64,000 bases of DNA, taken from contig JAPYMA010000400.1 in the NCBI GenBank assembly GCA_035041965.1, positions 61,367 to 125,366 of the forward strand, written 5' to 3'. Position numbers and translations under genes: made by a program. The notes beneath the pieces were generated by a model, which was not told where the DNA came from, made no database searches, and saw only the letters and a list, made by a program, of their open reading frames with translations. Positions 27,201 to 40,222 of the stretch are shown here, one piece after another; positions within the stretch are counted from its first letter, which is position 1; every line of letters starts with the position of its first letter. This DNA is from Anisakis pegreffii (Eukaryota; Nematoda; Chromadorea; Rhabditida; Anisakidae).

Positions 27201-30200
27201 TAATTCAGTGTTGAATTCAGATATGTCTTTCTGTGTCAGTTCAATATTTCATTTCACTCTTAAGCGGTTTAATTGCTCCGCATCCAGTAGTTCTATTTTG
27301 TTATATTTCCAGATGCTGAAGTTCGTTCCGACCAAAGAAGAGATTGCGCGTTTGAAGGAAACCGTTCAAAAATATGGCGGCTCCTCATCAATACTAGCAA
27401 TTGCTGATCGTTTCCTCTATGAAGTTAGCAAGTGAGTTGGATGATTTATCATTCTTAAACGCGACATTTCTTCTTCTCGGATGATCAACATTTCATTGCA
27501 TTGTAGTATATCGCAAGTACATATCTCACGACTATCAGTATAACTCTGTTTCTGTTTGTGTCGCAAAATCGAGCGAATATTTTCGGCTGATTAGCTTGTG
27601 CCATTTCTGATATTTCTCTTTGAATACTTGAAATGAGTAATTTGACAGAAATTTGGTATTTCCTTTGTAATTTTTCAGTATCTCTCGATATGAGCAGCGA
27701 CTACGATGTTTATTCATCTTAACAACTTTCAAAGAAAGACTCGATGATGTCTCTACAAATATTCAAGGTAATTCAGATTATTGCTGGAATCCATTGGTTT
27801 TGAGTAATTCTTTGACGGACGTCCTCGCAATATTTTGACCTGTTAGAAACTAAGTTTGATATATTGCATTCAGTCGCTCTTTCCAGTGAAACAGTGCTTT
27901 ATTTTTGATCTTCGTTGATTCATAGTCACGCAACCTAGCAATTGATTGACTGTGAATCACTGTCAATGCTCAATAAGCATTCGATTCGATACCTCCATAA
28001 CAATGAAAATTCCTACATTCTTGCAGTCAGCTTATGAAGGAATTCAAATTGCAGCCATATCGAACGCCTCAACATCCGTTGCCGGCAGTAAACGTTTCAA
28101 ATCCCTTCTTCGACTGATTTTGGCAGTAGGGAATTACTTGAATTATGGGAAACGTAATGGCAATGCTTCAGGTTTGTTATGTTTATCCGAATAGTTTGAA
28201 GTATACGAAATGGTGTTTATATCCAATTATACGTCACTCTCACAATGAATGCATTCACTTCGTAAATGACCACAAAGTTATGACAAACTGGTGTTTCTAC
28301 CATCCGTATGAAGCAGCGTCTTAAGAGAGAATACATATGGAACTTGAGATAATTCATGAGAGTTATGCGTTTTTGAAAACTTGAGATAACGTCTTAGAAA
28401 GCGTTCGAAAGGATTTGAAAAAGTGTGTGTTCACTTCTTCTCTATGAATTGCAACTTAAAGTAACTGTTGAGTAGGATTTGAAACTGCCGATTGAATAAT
28501 AACATTAGCGATCAAATCAAAATAGAACATGTTGGTGTTTTTGAAGGATTTACACTGGATTCGCTACGTGTCTTAACGGATGTACGTTGCTCGTCGCGAT
28601 CTGATCAGAATCTTCTGCACTATTTGATTCGTATCGCTGATGAGAAATTTCCTGAAATCAACCGTTTAAAACGTGACTTCTGTGGTGTTCATGAAGCAGC
28701 AAGACATAGGTATGTGCATCGAATGTGCCACTTTTCAATATTACGAGACCGAGAGTTTTCTGTGTTTTTGCATCAACCGACGTTAACTGAATGTTCGTAT
28801 TGTGTACAGAGCTGAACCAACTTCAGAGAATTCGATCTAAAACGAAAATTTTAGCACATATTTTTAATTCTCAACGTATCTTTGAGACCGGTTTTTTAAT
28901 GTTCCGTTAAATTTCTTCGTAAATGAATCAAAATTTTCATTCCGTTCAAAGCATATTTCTTCGTTCCGCATCACAGAGGAAATTTGGATGAGATGTTAGA
29001 ATGAATAGCACCAAATTTGGCTGCCTAACTATGAGCGAATTCAGTCTGACTATGAGAAAATCAATCAGTTTAGTCGTGCCGAGATCGAGCAAGAGCTTCA
29101 ATCGTTACGTGGTTGCTTGGCGAAAGTATCCGAAGAATTACGCCACCGAGAGCACAGCATAGTTGCTCAAGCAAGGACCTCTGAAGGGGAAGGAGCGAAA
29201 AGCGAAAACGACGATCGATTGGTACCCGTACTGTCGAATTTCTTCACAGCCGCAACCAAAGATTTCTTAGATGTTGATCGACAGTTCAAGGACATGAACA
29301 CAAAGGTTCATTTGCTTTGTTTGTACTTTCCATTAAGACAAATGAGTTCATTGAAGCAAATTATCAGCGGAAGGTGAAGGTAAAAGAAATGCCCAAATTT
29401 GATAAATGGAGCACAAAAATACTTGCGAAGAACTGAATGAGAGCTCAAATGAGAAATTTTGGCTAGATGAAAATAGCTTGAAACTTGATGAGGAGTTTTT
29501 GTTCGAAATTGGGAGTTTCAACTTGAGAAGAGGTTGACAAAACTGCACGAATATTGAATTTTTTCCCAAGTCTGTTCGACTTTCCAATGTTCCACTGAAA
29601 TGATACTGTTTTATTGCGCTGAATTCGATTAATCAACTCAAAAATAGTTTTAAGTGCCGAATTTTCAGTTTGCTGAATGTAGGCGATTGTTTGGCGACGA
29701 GTGCAGTGCACGTTCATCGGACGAATTTTTCGGTGTATTATCGAAATTCGTCACATCATTCACCGAGTGTATACATCAGATCTGGGAAGAACGAGAGAAC
29801 ATTGAACGCATCAAGAAACAAACGTTGGCGCGATCAATTTTTGCCAAAAAATGTATGTCAAATTTCAGTTGTGTTGCTAATTTCACAGAGTACTTCATCA
29901 AGCGTTTCCTTAAAAATATCGAATTTTCTGATAGATTTGACATTCTTCTAATTGATGGAGGAATGATCTCAGCATATAGCTTATAGGATTTGCTCATTGT
30001 GATTACTAAGCTTATTCGAGAAGCATTTCAGCAATTTTGCAAACATTATTTTTATCAGTTTCCATCGGCAAATGAGTACATTCACGTCGTTTTCCGAATC
30101 AGATAATATAAGAGGAGGTCCTTTCCACTGTCTGATGCATTCTCGTCCTGGAGATTTTCAAGGCAGTGATTATCCAGTACGACCATCGCTAAGCATCGTA

Positions 30201-30423
30201 GTAACCTCCATTTCTAGCAGTTGCTGACCTTTTTTCAAAGTCCCTTCACCATTAGCTATAGGCACTTTTTGAGCTGAAGTCACTAATTGCAGCGCGACGT
30301 CGTGAAAATCATCAAAATGATTTCGATCAATTGGTGAATGCTCTACAAACTGGTGAAATATTTTCCGAAGAGCTCTCCCGTCTTCGATGTTCGTATCGAT
30401 CACGAAGGAAGCCAAAAAAGTAG
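21229..30423 (+). CDS. DAAM-family formin (Dishevelled-associated activator of morphogenesis)
   Basis: Cytoplasmic actin nucleator and elongator of the diaphanous-related formins, autoinhibited through its N and C termini and opened by Rho GTPase. Exons: 21229-21408, 21605-21700, 21908-22095, 22447-22582, 23451-23534, 24756-24980, 25061-25218, 25450-25614, 25704-25817, 25922-26059, 26438-26735, 26796-27106, 27313-27431, 27679-27767, 28031-28171, 28547-28713, 29045-29305, 29669-29852, 30262-30423. Order: GTPase-binding domain ([11 protein letters not shown]...IEKKW), armadillo/FH3 repeats ([12 protein letters not shown]), short coiled coil (25922-26059), short FH1 ([12 protein letters not shown], 26438 exon), FH2 ([41 protein letters not shown]), DAD ([14 protein letters not shown] then a basic RRKPKK tail). 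About 1,070 residues, like vertebrate DAAM1. ATG 21229 was chosen because it sits 30 nt behind a TATTTCAG acceptor and the GTPase-binding domain follows. Phase breaks by one base at 26735/26796 and at 29852/30262. Confidence 0.93.
26391..26812 (+). repeat. Short duplication of a formin splice acceptor region
   Basis: 26391-26421 (ATTGTAGAAGGGCTCGTCGA...) nearly repeats 26786-26812 (ATTGTAGAAGGGCTCGA...), the acceptor and first codons of the FH2 exon at 26796. The upstream copy sits in the intron before the FH1 exon and has two extra bases. The downstream copy is exactly where the reading phase is off by one base. Confidence 0.7.
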
Positions 30424-32710
30424 ACGACTAACTTTCAGCTAACGCAAACACTTCCTATCGCTCTCCATCAAGATGAAGTTCGAATTTCAGCTCATTTCAG
30501 CTCATCGCTATCATTTGAAATACCGCATCGGTTGCACTCAGTTCATTCAGTCCATCATTTTACTAAATCCAAAGTAACGTTGTACATTCAATCGCGCAGT
30601 TGATTCTTCCTATTTCCATGTGCAATTTTCTCAGCAAAACTTCTTCGCATCATTATGTTTTTTTTGTGAATTTTCAGGTGTGCAATCATTGTCCCAATGT
30701 ATGTGGTTTCATTGTGTATGATATTCTAAAAGAATGTATAATACTTCAATTGAACAATTGAAATCATATTCGTGCTTATATTTGTAAATATTCCATTTTG
30801 TGTTTTTATGAAATTGACGAGAAATGATGTAACTAATTGAGCATCTCCGTTTCAATTCGTTTAATTTGAACTACAAAAAATAATTCGCCATTCTTGGAAG
30901 CATTCAAAAGCGCAGCTTTGAGGTCCAAATCCTGAGCGAATTTCAGTTCATGTTTTCAATACAACTCATTGTTCGAAATAACCGAATCAGTGGGGGAAAT
31001 AAACTGTAAAATGCATTGGTCATCTGACAAGATGAATGCAATCCAGATTTGCTGCTCTCAAGGAGCTACTAACGAAATTGTGCCACTACTAAAGATTTTA
31101 CTGCAAAAAAATTTTGAAGAACAAGTAAATTCCGCAATGTTTAGCTGTAGAATAGAATGAATCAATTCAGTGGTTCAGTTGAAACGAGATGAAATCAATT
31201 TGATTGTGAAATATTATCGCTTCAATTGCTCGCCAAATGCACATTTATGATGATGGTTATCATAAAGCTTTACTGTAATTTTGCTTTGCTACTGTTTCAT
31301 CCGATGATCACCAATGATATTGTGTAATGTTCTATATTCAGTTGCGTGTTTTGAATATTATTATATGCAGTTCAACGTCATATTTGACGAAATAAAATTA
31401 TTGCACAATATTCATGAAATGATACTTCACACTTTCAACTTCTATCAAACAACAAAAAGCATTCGCTGTTTCATGAGCAATTTGGAACGTAACCACGTTG
31501 CGATAGTTTGGCTTTCATAGAACAATAATGTAACAAGTGAACATGATTGAAATATTGCTTACGTTTGAAGAATATTTTTATCGCTGAGTTGTGAACGCAA
31601 ACAACAGTTTGTCGTTTCATGTGCAAGCTTTCGCAAACCCTGATAATAGTTGATCAAATATTTACTTCCTTTTTCGACTTTTGCTTACGAGTTGACTTGT
31701 TATCAATGTTATCAGTATATACCAAGTACTTTGAACTCTTAACACTGATAACACTAAGCAAAAATTTCGGTATCACGGTTATTAACATTTTAACTTGATT
31801 CATAAACATAAACTCAGATTACCCATCAACATCTATGGCTCTGTATAACATTGAAAGGTACTGAAGCTGGTGTTTCACACTAAAACGTCTACCAATTTCC
31901 CCCCTCTCCATCTTAATTTTATTCTAAGTGTTTGTTTCACTTTATTCTGTTCTCCTTTTCCTGTCCTTATTATCACTATACCTACTCTTAATACTCTCAG
32001 TCTACACATCTCCACATCATATTGCGCATCTTGAGGTCGTAATATCGGAGGCAATTTTCTCATTATTTCTAACTCTTTCAATTGAACTGATAACATTGTT
32101 TACTATGAATGTTTACACTTATAGGGCTATCATTCCATCGAATTGATGGGAACAAACAACAATCTTGAACGGTAGACAACCAACCGCATTACTGTCATTT
32201 TATGCCTCGCCTAGTAGTCAAAAAATCCAGTTCATTTCGAATTATGTGCCTTATTGGCGCCAGCTGTAAGCAGTAGCAGTCCATATTTTCCAAAAATTTG
32301 TAACGATATTCATCACTTTCATAATGATTTTTTTCTTTGGGCATGATTTTCAATTATTTGGGCAATCGAACGTTTTCGATGGAAAATATCCAGCTTTAGC
32401 TATGCTCCTTCATTTTTGTGAATAGATCTTGATTGATCTATCTCTATTAAACTGCCTAGTCATTTTCTTTTATGAATGAAAAGTTACCTTTAAATGCTGC
32501 AAACTCGGATGCACAGCATTGCTATGGTAATTTGCCGTAGAAAATATCACATTCTTTTGAGTGATGATTGGAGAGCATCTTGAAGATACAAAATTGAACA
32601 GCGGAAATTTTTGTCAGTGCATAAGTATGACTGCGAAATGTTTCGAACGATTCTGACCAGTTCAGATATCGCTCAATCTTCACAGTATTGCAGTGATAAT
32701 TTCAAACACA
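30424..32710. other. Intergenic, nothing recognised
   Basis: 2.3 kb of AT-rich sequence after the formin stop. No open frame with coding character, RNA gene or mobile-element end was recognised. A splice-acceptor-like TTGCAG at 32688-32693 lies 17 nt before the next start codon and may be a spliced-leader site. Confidence 0.5.
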
Positions 32711-35109
32711 ATGCAATTTTTGAGTCCAAACAAGCACGTGCGATTAACGAGTAATGACTCTGTTGATATTCAACGTTTGAGCGAGTCTCAATCAGGTTAG
32801 AAATTTGATCGGTATCACTGATAACCTCATACCCATTCAGTAAGTACTTTGATCTTAAATGAGCTCTGATTTTTGAAAAGCTGCATCATTCCATTTCTTC
32901 CGTCTCCTTCATCAACCTAAACCCATCATTAATTCTCAAATGCATAGATTGATGTTTCGAAAGCTTACTGAATGGATATGAGCATTCGACTGAATTGCAA
33001 ACTGCGATTTCACTCAATTTTCAAGTGTTCCTTTTTCAGCTGGATATGAACGCATCACACAGCTTCTGAACACTGATACACAATTGAGGTCGGACTTGGT
33101 AAGATTTCAAGTTGAATGCAGTGGTGGATAATATGTTGAGCAGCAGCCCTCTCTACTCTGAAACTTCAAAAAATTCTTACATAGACGTCATAAATATTCG
33201 ATAAAAAATGTTACGCACATTGTATCTATTCAAGTGATCCATGACGATATCTATCTCATTCTTAGAAGTACTGAAAAATGTCTGTAATTTGAAATTTTTT
33301 TCTTTCTGTTCTCTGAAAATTGACCATTTCAGAAGCCACTAGTACCTTCAGTTCATGGCTATCATTGCTTGAAGCCTTCAGCTGCCTCAGTTCATAATGA
33401 TCCTGATGGTTTTCGATGCTGGAAGTTGAATAAGTGGAATGTGTTTAGAAAGAAGCAAACAAAGGTTTACTTTTTACAACTGGTTGTAAACGTATGATGC
33501 TCTTGCTCACAGTTCAGTTGCTTCAAACGTGCAAAAATATCGTAAATCAAATAACGGATCAGTTTTTGAACATAGACAGTGTTCAATTTCGAAATGTTCC
33601 GTCATAAAATAGTATTAAGAGCGTAAAGCAACTGAAACGAACAGATTTGAAAGAAAAAGCATGGACAAATCATGAGAAATTTTATCACTATCAGCAGCAG
33701 CATTCATCAGCTGTGAATTTCGTGCTGATAATACATGCAGCGATGAGTGTGTTCTTTGAGACGTTCAACAAAGTGTTCATGTGGACAGTGTATACAACCA
33801 ATTTCAAAAAAATTACCCCTTCTATCGCTTTGTTTTTCATGTATTGTTCATATTCGAATTCTGAAGTTAACAAACAAGATCATTTAGTGATCTATCGATG
33901 TACTTTTCTCAGTGCTTACATTATTTCCTTCGCACGTTCTCAGATCTCGACCTGTTCGTCCTGTAGATCATGATTTATTCATCCCTCTGAGCAATTTCTA
34001 TTCGTTCCTTTCTTGTGATTCTCCTCATAAATTTGTTCAGTTGTTTTGCACGGCAATTTATTCAGCAATGTTGATGGTAAAAATTTGCAGAAAAACAAGA
34101 ATTATGCAGAGAAACGTTATCGGCGAGGAGCGTCGAATCGGAAACATGTCGAAGATTCGAATAAGTTGCTGGCCGATTATTTGAATTCATATTCGCTGCA
34201 AAAAATGAAAGGACTTTTGGGCATCATTCGAGCAAGAGATACTGATGATATACCAGTGCACTCAGTTGAACTGCGCATTAACTATCAAGATGTCAAGGTT
34301 TACAGTGATCGCATTATCATACGATTGGGAATTTTGTAGCTGATTCGTTTTTAGCTGTTATCAGTGCTTTTATCGGCAATGTTCTTATCGTGATAATGAT
34401 CAAGCTTATCACTGAAAGCCAGCATAATAGTTCTATCATTCCTTGATGCACTGGTGATAAGAGTCGTTCTGCTCCGTCTCTAGTCGATTCTCTTGAATAA
34501 TTTTTTTAATCAGCTTGTTGTCCGAGAAAATCGCTCTGTTCAGAGATTTTCAAATGAACTTCTGACATTGGTGTTATTTTCTGCTACGCAACATAGACTG
34601 AAAGTTATGCTTGATGGTATTAATAGAAAAAAAAATACTGGAATGAATCATAGAAGGTTGAATTATTCAATGAAATTATCAATTTTATGAGATAAACTTA
34701 CTTGAAGGTTGAACTCGGTGATCTTCTAAATTCGGTGAATTCGGATTTGCAAAATTGGGCTCTCGGTTTCACCAACGATGATGAGGTATCTTTCTTTGCT
34801 TCGACTGACCTTAGCTTTTTGTTGTTTTTTCTTTAATTATTACAGTGTGAATCGATGTGTGAGCATCAAAGTTCAACGTGTCTTCTTCATTATTGTTACT
34901 TGCTTGAAAACTCATATCGAGTTCTATCAACTGTTAAAATTTCAGTTGGATGAGGCATATTTTGGTGAGATATCGCCATCGGGTGACAACTGTAATGGTA
35001 TGTGATATTCGTTTGAGCAGTGAAACTTCAAAAAATTTGAATTTGAAGAATAAAATCTTTTTCTGTTGAAATGCATTTTTTGATAGGCGCTATCGTGAAG
35101 TTTTTTTGA
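32711..35109 (+). CDS. Unrecognised 211-residue protein
   Basis: Seven exons join with consistent phases: 32711-32795, 33040-33098, 33333-33464, 34091-34297, 34708-34785, 34946-34997, 35087-35109. Start ATG 32711 begins MQFLSPNKHVRLTSND, 17 nt behind an acceptor-like AG. The middle is basic and rich in charged residues (WNVFRKKQTKKNKNYAEKR); the rest has LADYLNSYSLQKMKGLLGI and LGDLLNSVNSDLQNWALGF, likely helical. No signal peptide or membrane segment. I do not recognise the family. The end is uncertain: as written the last exon stops at 35107-35109 after a seven-T run. Losing one T would keep the frame open into a consensus donor at 35113 and then into an exon at 35266. Confidence 0.6.
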
Positions 35110-35322
35110 AAGGTGAGGATATCGAGATTGGCAAGCTCCAAATGAGAAAATGTCGCATTCATTATCCTTTTCAAACATTCTTTGAAATGTTGATGAAAAA
35201 CTCGATTATTTCGACCTCGCAGTAGTATCTGAGTTGCCTTTGAACTTCTAGAAATCTTCTCTCAGCTGTTCTCATGCCCAGCGATCACGAAAAAAGTCCA
35301 GCTTTTAGTGAACAATGACACA

Positions 35323-38300
35323 ATGGAAAAGTGCTCAATTACACCAAATTTATCGCTCAATTCAATCTTTACAGAATTCACCAATAATTGTAATATACGA
35401 AGGGGTCCGGTCACGCCATTATTGCTTTGGTGTCTCGCCGTTTTATTCTGTGCATGTATTGCACTCACAATTTACATTGTTCTATCCACTTCACCGAAAC
35501 TCGAGGTCATTTCAGTGTCGTTAAATTTGTATTCCGAATAAGCGGAATCTGATTTTCCGACTCTAATGAGTAATCTGTTTTCATCAAATAATTATGGGCA
35601 TTTCTTTGCTCCAAATCCTTTCTTTCTTTCTTTGCTCTTTGAGCATTTCTTTGTTCCGTATGAAATCCTTCAATCGAATTAACCCTGAGTTGACAGATTT
35701 CAGGTTGACGTAAAGTCGGTACCTCTTGCACCACTCTCATGTAGCAGCAATATTCGACTCTTTGGTAGATTCGGTGAAAATATCACGATTTTAACTGCGC
35801 AGAAAGATAGCGATTTTAACTACCTCATATATGTTAGCATTAAGCTATTCGTTGAATAAAACTGCTTGACGTATTAAACGAGTGAATTTGTAATCACATT
35901 AGTGCACGTTCGTAGCGATCAAGAAGCTTTCATCGTAGAATACTGCTGCGAACGATTGATTGTGACACCATGAACACGTTATCCTTCCGAGATTGTTCCG
36001 TAGTAGAAGTTCTGAATCGGAATTGAATCACTGAGAATGGTTCACTTGAGTTCATGTAATTCATCACAAATTTATAATCTCGTTCACACAAACTAATTCG
36101 TATCTACTATCGTGATCGAATTATAGAATCAAGCAGATAATACGCTGACAACTACTAGGAGGCTACCAATTGGAACTGACGAGAGCTGTGTTCAGGTTAG
36201 TTGTTCGTTTGAAAATGTCGAACCGCAAACTTTCAATCGCAGATCATCTAAAATTTTGTCATTACTCATAATACCTCACCCCAGAGCTCACCAAAGGCTT
36301 AGAGTTCATGTAGGGGCTTGGCTTACTATTACTATCTGGCGTTCGATCAAAAGCACGTGTACAAAAACTTTAATCTGAATGAAACGCAATTTTTGAAGTC
36401 ACGCAATAAAATTTACTTTTTGCTCGTTGAAACACCACCATTTCGCACAATCGTTTCCTCTTGTTTTTGAATGCCTAGCATCTAATGAATCTGTTTCCGA
36501 ATCAGATTGCTCCGATGTTGACCTGTTGTCGGACCTTCTGCGTGTGGTGGTATAAAGATTTTGGTATGTCTTGTTCATTATCAAATATTGACTCAGTTCG
36601 ATCACTAAACTACTTACTGGTGTTAGGAAAAATAAGATTACAGACAATATCTATCAAAATAGCTTTATTGATATTCCATCTACTTTTTTCTTATGGAACT
36701 GTCGTCATTTCGCCTCAGCGATCGAACGTTTTCTCAGTCGTTGAGGTTTTCAATCGAATCGTATTGGCATTCTTATGCGACAGATCATCTGGATTCAATT
36801 CACTCAAAGTCGCTGTTCTACAGATACGTATAGATGCTCAACAAATGATGTAACTGTCAATTTAAAGATCCCTGAAATGTTTTTCCTCATTCAGAGCGTG
36901 TGCGATCGAGATTCCAATTGGGGACGCAATCCAATAAATTACAAATCGAAGATTTTATTGAATCGCGTTGCCCGCACTTAAAGAGCAACAGATGTGATTC
37001 GTTTCCAAAACTGCTCCTGCGGAATGAAAGTGACCTCAATATCATATTCGATTTAAAGACAAATCAAACAATCGCTAAGCTTTCGGGCCCTAAAAAAGAC
37101 AAAAATTCAGTGCTGGTAAGCGAAGTGGTTCTTATTACTCCCGTGATCGACACCATCTCAGTTCATTTTAAACAATTGCAATTGTAATTTAAATCACTGA
37201 ATAAGAATAACAAAAACTACAGTTGGCGAAAATAAGTCTTTATACGAAAATTTGACGAAAAGATAAGCGAAAATAAGTCTTTAAAAAATGGCTCTGTTAA
37301 CCATTTCATCGTCGCAGTGCTTAACCGCTATCATTATATCATTTCGCCGTAAATCAATCAATTTTCTAGTTCAATCGAACATTATACGATAACCGTGCAG
37401 ACTTGTCAATGAAGAGAACTCGATAAATGAAATGCTTGAAACGTCATACGCACAAATCAGCAATTATCTGATTGTTCATAGTGTTGCACTTATGAAGAAT
37501 AATCTCATAAGCTTTCCTAACAGGCAATAACATTGTTCGACAATACGGCAGTTTTTTTGTCGAGAGATGAAGAAAGTAACAGCATAAATCTATGTGAAAG
37601 TAAGCGATGGACCAGCATAGAGCGACTTGATATTCCCATAAAACGTTGCTGGAGGGTAGGTTGCATTTTGAGAACTCAGCTCCTCTGTTCTGGTAGTAAA
37701 TTGATGCCGGGGCAAAGCATATTTTTCCGAAGTTACAAAGCACAGAATGAAAAGTTGCGATTTGAAAACGCTTTGGTAGCATCAAATCAACAACTTCCTT
37801 CGATTGCTTGATAAAATTAACGATTTGAAATGTTTAAAGCGAGTAGATCGAAATTTAAATTTAAATTATACTGACAGCAACCACCAAACGATTTTTCGGC
37901 CGATTACGTAAGATTCATGTGTGAATTTGATGGTGCAATTCTGCATTATTGAGAAATGAATAATTTTCAAGTGCATTATTGAGAATACTTTGTTTAAAGG
38001 TACAATTATCGGATGACCTGAATGTGTTACGAGAGTTGGTCAAATATAAAATCATACGAATATCGTCGAAATATTACGCAATTGTAGCGTCGACAACACG
38101 CAGACATCGCATTCTGTTAGCGTATTCTTATTCAGTTTCAACTTCTTTGTGTTTCGATAACAGCAATAAATTTGTGAACTTTGATCGTTATTGATTAAGC
38201 AGTGAAGAAATCACCGAATTGAGAGTATTATTGAATTAACAATTTCATCTCAAAGCTTTCGTTATGATCTAAAAGTTTTTCAGATGGAATGTACGACTCT

Positions 38301-38506
38301 ACGAACTGAAAACTGATGACAGCAGTTGCGTAGTGCTTAACGGTGAATTCAAGCATTCCTCGTATGCATGTGCTTTCGCAACTGATGTGCTGTCCAGATT
38401 ATCAGCCGATCGTGCATCGATCGTTATCGAATTCGTTGAACAATCCTTTGGCGGTAATCAGTTGGCGCTTGAGCGATATTCAGTGAGAATACCGCAGATT
38501 GTATGA
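35323..38506 (+). CDS. Unrecognised single-pass membrane protein
   Basis: Exons proposed: 35323-35505, 35704-35832, 36127-36195, 36506-36550, 36719-36827, 36895-37115, 37524-37655, 38000 to about 38110 (donor unclear), and about 38285-38506. The first three and the exons from 36719 to 37655 join in phase. The short N terminus (about 30 residues) is followed by one strong hydrophobic segment (TPLLLWCLAVLFCACIALTI), so a type II orientation with a large lumenal or external domain is likely. Cysteines and NIT, NES and NQT sequons fit that. The C terminus reads SVRIPQIV then stop at 38504-38506. I do not recognise the family. An alternative exon choice around 36506-36563 cannot be excluded. It follows the previous gene by 214 bp with an acceptor CTCTCAG at 35265, as in a nematode operon. 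Confidence 0.5.
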
Positions 38507-38996
38507 TTGTTTGTGAACAACCAGGCACTGCAACAATCGTGGTAGCATTGAGATTACACGACGAGCTCGTCATTCAGTCAAGCCCTATGGGCCGAATATT
38601 TGTGAGTAGGACACACGAGACTCGGTCCTAGGCATAGCTGAAGCAAGTTCGCTGAGGTTGAAATTAGGCATACTTTGGAGCGGATCAGCGAAGAACTGTG
38701 GAATGATTAAAAAATGTTTGAAAAAAAAGACGTGTAATCGTGATCATACTGATCACTTCAGATGCATCTGTAAATGAATACAGTATTAATGGTACATTCA
38801 AAGTTGTATCGATTAGATATTCAGTTCTGATGACTTGGAAACATTTCGAAATGAGTTTGTGCAGTGCGATAATATTGTCTTCGGAAACTTTCGCAATGTT
38901 AGACGGGTTTGAAAATGATCTTTCGGAACATTTTTATTGAAAATTTGTCGCATTCACGAATTACTAATAAGCATTTTTTTAGTCGCTGTACATTTG
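38507..38996. other. Intergenic, nothing recognised
   Basis: About 490 bp between the membrane-protein stop and the target duplication of the hAT-like element. No gene or structured element was seen. Confidence 0.5.
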
Positions 38997-39004
38997 TTGT
39001 AGAG

Positions 39005-40214
39005 CAAGGGTCGGTAAGTTGGTCTGACAGCGGACCAAAATTTCTCCGAGCAACTGACTGGCCACTGACTGGCGGGTCAACTTGTTTTTTCCTTATCTGT
39101 GGGCTTAAACTTGTCGCAAAAATCGTGAAATAGTCCAAGCAAAGTAGTCAACTACCACTGCAACCTCTGCAAATCACCATTTCGCTTAAATCTATGCAGT
39201 TGAATATATTTGTATATCAGTGAATATCAAGCATCATTTGTATATCCTAATCATTTATAAAGCTATGAGGGAAACGGGATAGATATTCCATGAAGTCGAC
39301 ATTTTAAGAAGCAATCTGAAACGAACAGAAATTTATTGGTTCTGATCCCTTTCTGTGATGAGTTTGCTTCAAAGTGGATATATGAGTGGAAATTCCCTTT
39401 TTGGCTTTGTTCAGCTTTTGACACTCTTTTTGGCATGGTTCTTTTTTTAGATCTTGGTATGTTCTTGTTTATTCTTATTGCCTCCTATCTCCAACGCATC
39501 CCTCGAAACAATTCACTTGTTTACTGTTAATGCTGTGTACTACTGTAATTACTGTTGCGAACTCGCAACTTCTTCTTAATATTAATTATTGTTGATGCTA
39601 ATTATTATTATTTAAGACAGCAATATTCATATATATTCTTGTAAATATTGATTCTTATTAAATATTGTTTATAACGTCAACGATTGTTGTTGAAATCCAA
39701 AGTGTCATTCTCCATCTCCAAATTCAAATCAATTGTCGTCGAAATCTTAATCAGTTGTCTCCATACGTCGACTTCGATTGTACCCCGTCGACTCGATTCT
39801 CCAATAAATATTTCAAGTGTGGTGGATCGCAAACAACGAAAGCCACTAGACGTCGAACAACTTTTAACCTACTATCAATTTGTAAATTGCTAATTGGTCG
39901 TCCTTATATTCATTTTTAATAAGAACTGATCATTAATCTGATATCTTTTGGATGCACGCATTGCAATACATGCGGGGGGGGTCATATTGTTACAACGCCG
40001 TGTGCAGGCCAAAATTGGCCCCCCGACAATGTATAAATATGTATTAGTGAAGAGAAAATGTACATTTCGGCGACACGCTTTTGGCCCGCCAGAAACTTTC
40101 GACACAGGAAATTCTCAGTGTAATTCGAAGCCTCTTTTAGCTCCTCAAAATCAGATTCTCAAATTTCTTTGGCGGGCCAATTTTGGCCCGCGGGCCGGGG
40201 GTTGCCGATCGCTG
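39005..40214. mobile_element. Non-autonomous hAT-like element, 1,210 bp
   Basis: Flanked by a perfect 8-bp duplication TTGTAGAG at 38997-39004 and 40215-40222. The ends are imperfect inverted repeats: CAAGGGTCGGTAA at the left, CAGCGATCGGCAA (complement) at the right, 9 of 13 matching. The subterminal GCGGACCAAAATTT at the left pairs with GCGGGCCAAAATTGG from the right. CAGGGGTCGGCAA-type ends and 8-bp duplications are typical of hAT elements. GGCCAAAATTGGCC-type motifs recur at 40005-40025 and 40170-40200. No transposase frame remains. The terminal mismatches suggest it is older than the element in the PARP-1 gene. Confidence 0.75.
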
Positions 40215-40222
40215 TTGTAGAG

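Noticed and set aside
36485..36853. 122-codon open frame as one intact exon
   Set aside because: It runs through two good donor/acceptor pairs; only its ends (36506-36550 and 36719-36827) fit the phases of neighbouring exons.
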